Of a DNA stretch of 64,000 bases, positions 63,103-64,000 are shown piece by piece. Numbering within the stretch: the first letter of the stretch is position 1; every line of letters begins with the position of its first letter. This DNA is from Phytopseudomonas punonensis (GTDB taxonomy: Bacteria; Pseudomonadota; Gammaproteobacteria; Pseudomonadales; Pseudomonadaceae). The stretch spans positions 194,918-258,917 of the forward strand of contig NZ_FRBQ01000002.1 in the NCBI RefSeq assembly GCF_900142655.1, given 5' to 3'. The notes beneath the pieces were generated by a model. It saw only the letters and a program-made list of their open reading frames with translations. It did no database searches and was not told where the DNA came from. Both the position numbers and the translations under genes were made by a program.

Positions 63103-63297
63103 GCCGCCCGCGCCGCCTGGCGGCGCGGAAAAATAAGGTTACGTGTTATCGGTGAATGGGCCCGTAGCGCCTTGACCCCGCCCGAACGGACGCCGAACAT
63201 GGCGCCCCTCGCGGCAGGGTAATGGCCACGGGCCTGTTCGGGTTTTTACAGGTCGCGCACGGCAAGGCCGGCGGCCCGAACCTAATAAAGGAAAGGT

Positions 63298-64000
63298 ATG
63301 AGCAAGCAGATTCTGATTCTTCCCGGTGATGGCATCGGCCCGGAAATCATGGCCGAAGCGGTCAAGGTATTGCGCCTGGCCAATGACAAGTTCGACCTCA
63401 ACGTCGAACTGTCGTTTGACGAGCTGGGCGGTGCGGCCGTCGACAAGTACGGCGTGCCGCTGGCTGACGAAACCCTGGAACGCGCCCGCGCGGCCGATGC
63501 CGTGCTGCTTGGCGCCGTGGGTGGCCCGAAATGGGACAAGATCGACCCGGCCATTCGCCCCGAGCGTGGCCTGCTGAAGATCCGCTCGCAGCTCGGCCTG
63601 TTCGCCAACCTGCGCCCGGCCATCCTTTACCCGCAGCTGGCCGACGCTTCGTCGCTCAAGCCCGAAGTGGTGGCTGGCCTGGATATCCTGATCGTCCGTG
63701 AGCTGACTGGCGGCATCTACTTCGGTCAGCCGCGCGAAACCAAGGTGCTGGAAAGCGGCGAGCGCATGGCGTACGACACGCTGCCATATAGCGAGAGCGA
63801 AATCCGCCGTATCGCCAAGGTCGGTTTCGACATGGCCATGGTGCGCAACAAGAAACTGTGCTCGGTGGACAAGGCCAACGTCCTCGCCTCCAGCCAGCTG
63901 TGGCGCGCCGTGGTCGAGGAAGTGGCCAAGGATTACCCGGATGTCGAGCTGAGCCACATGTACGTCGACAACGCTGCCATGCAGCTGGTGCGTGCGCCGA
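63298..64000 (+). CDS. leuB: 3-isopropylmalate dehydrogenase LeuB (5' part, cut by window end)
   Basis: First 234 codons. [21 protein letters not shown] at the N terminus, [13 protein letters not shown]-type [19 protein letters not shown], and ELTGGIYFG are isopropylmalate dehydrogenase signatures. It oxidises and decarboxylates 3-isopropylmalate with NAD+. GGAAAGG precedes the ATG. The gene continues beyond the window, hence no stop. Confidence 0.96.
   Translation, partial: MSKQILILPGDGIGPEIMAEAVKVLRLANDKFDLNVELSFDELGGAAVDKYGVPLADETLERARAADAVLLGAVGGPKWDKIDPAIRPERGLLKIRSQLGLFANLRPAILYPQLADASSLKPEVVAGLDILIVRELTGGIYFGQPRETKVLESGERMAYDTLPYSESEIRRIAKVGFDMAMVRNKKLCSVDKANVLASSQLWRAVVEEVAKDYPDVELSHMYVDNAAMQLVRAP

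Noticed and set aside
63103..63297. Terminator between leuD and leuB
   Set aside because: A very GC-rich palindrome is present near 63110, but no T run follows on the plus strand, so I do not call a terminator. No gene is seen in the gap.

Overview
The window is chromosomal DNA of a Pseudomonas-type gammaproteobacterium. Gene content (amrZ, fleQSR, flgZ, cheV, a PrrF-type small RNA), RpoN (-24/-12) and FliA promoters at motility operons, and gene order (aromatic aminotransferase / uvrB / gltX / tRNA-Ala-Glu; divergent LysR / leuCDB) all fit that genus. The exact species cannot be read from the sequence. No phage, plasmid, CRISPR or antibiotic-resistance region is visible; the only mobile-looking items are a 140-bp MITE-like repeat upstream of leuC and a duplicated 3' end of tRNA-Asn.

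Layout. 1-9.9 kb: housekeeping and regulatory genes: tRNA-Arg(ACG), a DUF4124-type secreted protein, mgtE, amrZ with a divergent solitary phnN, three small membrane/secreted genes (one only 48 aa), an Lrp/AsnC regulator divergent from a fused indolepyruvate ferredoxin oxidoreductase, tRNA-Arg(CCT), a PrrF-type iron small RNA on the minus strand, and yceH. 10-16 kb: an MFS transporter, then flgZ-flgN-flgM-flgA (minus) and cheV-cheR (plus). 16.2-27.6 kb: flgBCDE and flgFGHIJKL, each behind a textbook RpoN site. 27.7-37.4 kb: a flagellin glycosylation cassette of seven overlapping or closely spaced genes (methyltransferase, HAD phosphatase, nucleotidyltransferase, polyol-phosphate-type transferase, hexapeptide acetyltransferase, PLP aminotransferase, 3,4-ketoisomerase) ending in a 1474-aa multi-module glycosyltransferase. 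37.6-46.6 kb: fliC, flaG, fliD, two fliS paralogues, fliT and the regulators fleQ, fleS, fleR. 46.7-64 kb: tRNA-Asn, aromatic aminotransferase, uvrB, a nucleoside deoxyribosyltransferase-like gene, gltX, a duplicated tRNA-Ala/tRNA-Glu cluster, a thioesterase, dusC, a short-chain dehydrogenase, a heat-shock-controlled hsp20 gene, a PAS/GGDEF/EAL protein, a LysR regulator and leuC-leuD-leuB (leuB cut by the window end).

How it works together. The motility genes form the usual Pseudomonas hierarchy: AmrZ and FleQ at the top; RpoN promoters read directly upstream of flgA, flgB, flgF, the glycosylation cassette and fleSR; FliA promoters upstream of flgM and fliC and, less expectedly, in front of the second fliS. 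FlgM holds back FliA until the hook is finished. FlgN, FliS and FliT chaperone late substrates. FlgZ and the GGDEF/EAL protein link swimming to cyclic di-GMP. The cassette between flgL and fliC predicts flagellin carrying a 3-acylamido-3,6-dideoxyhexose plus a phosphate-linked group.

The best candidates for little-described biology are the glycosylation cassette with its giant glycosyltransferase, the extra FliA promoter between the two fliS genes, the small three-gene membrane operon, and several RNA regulators seen directly in the sequence (PrrF-type RNA; ROSE-like thermometer before hsp20).
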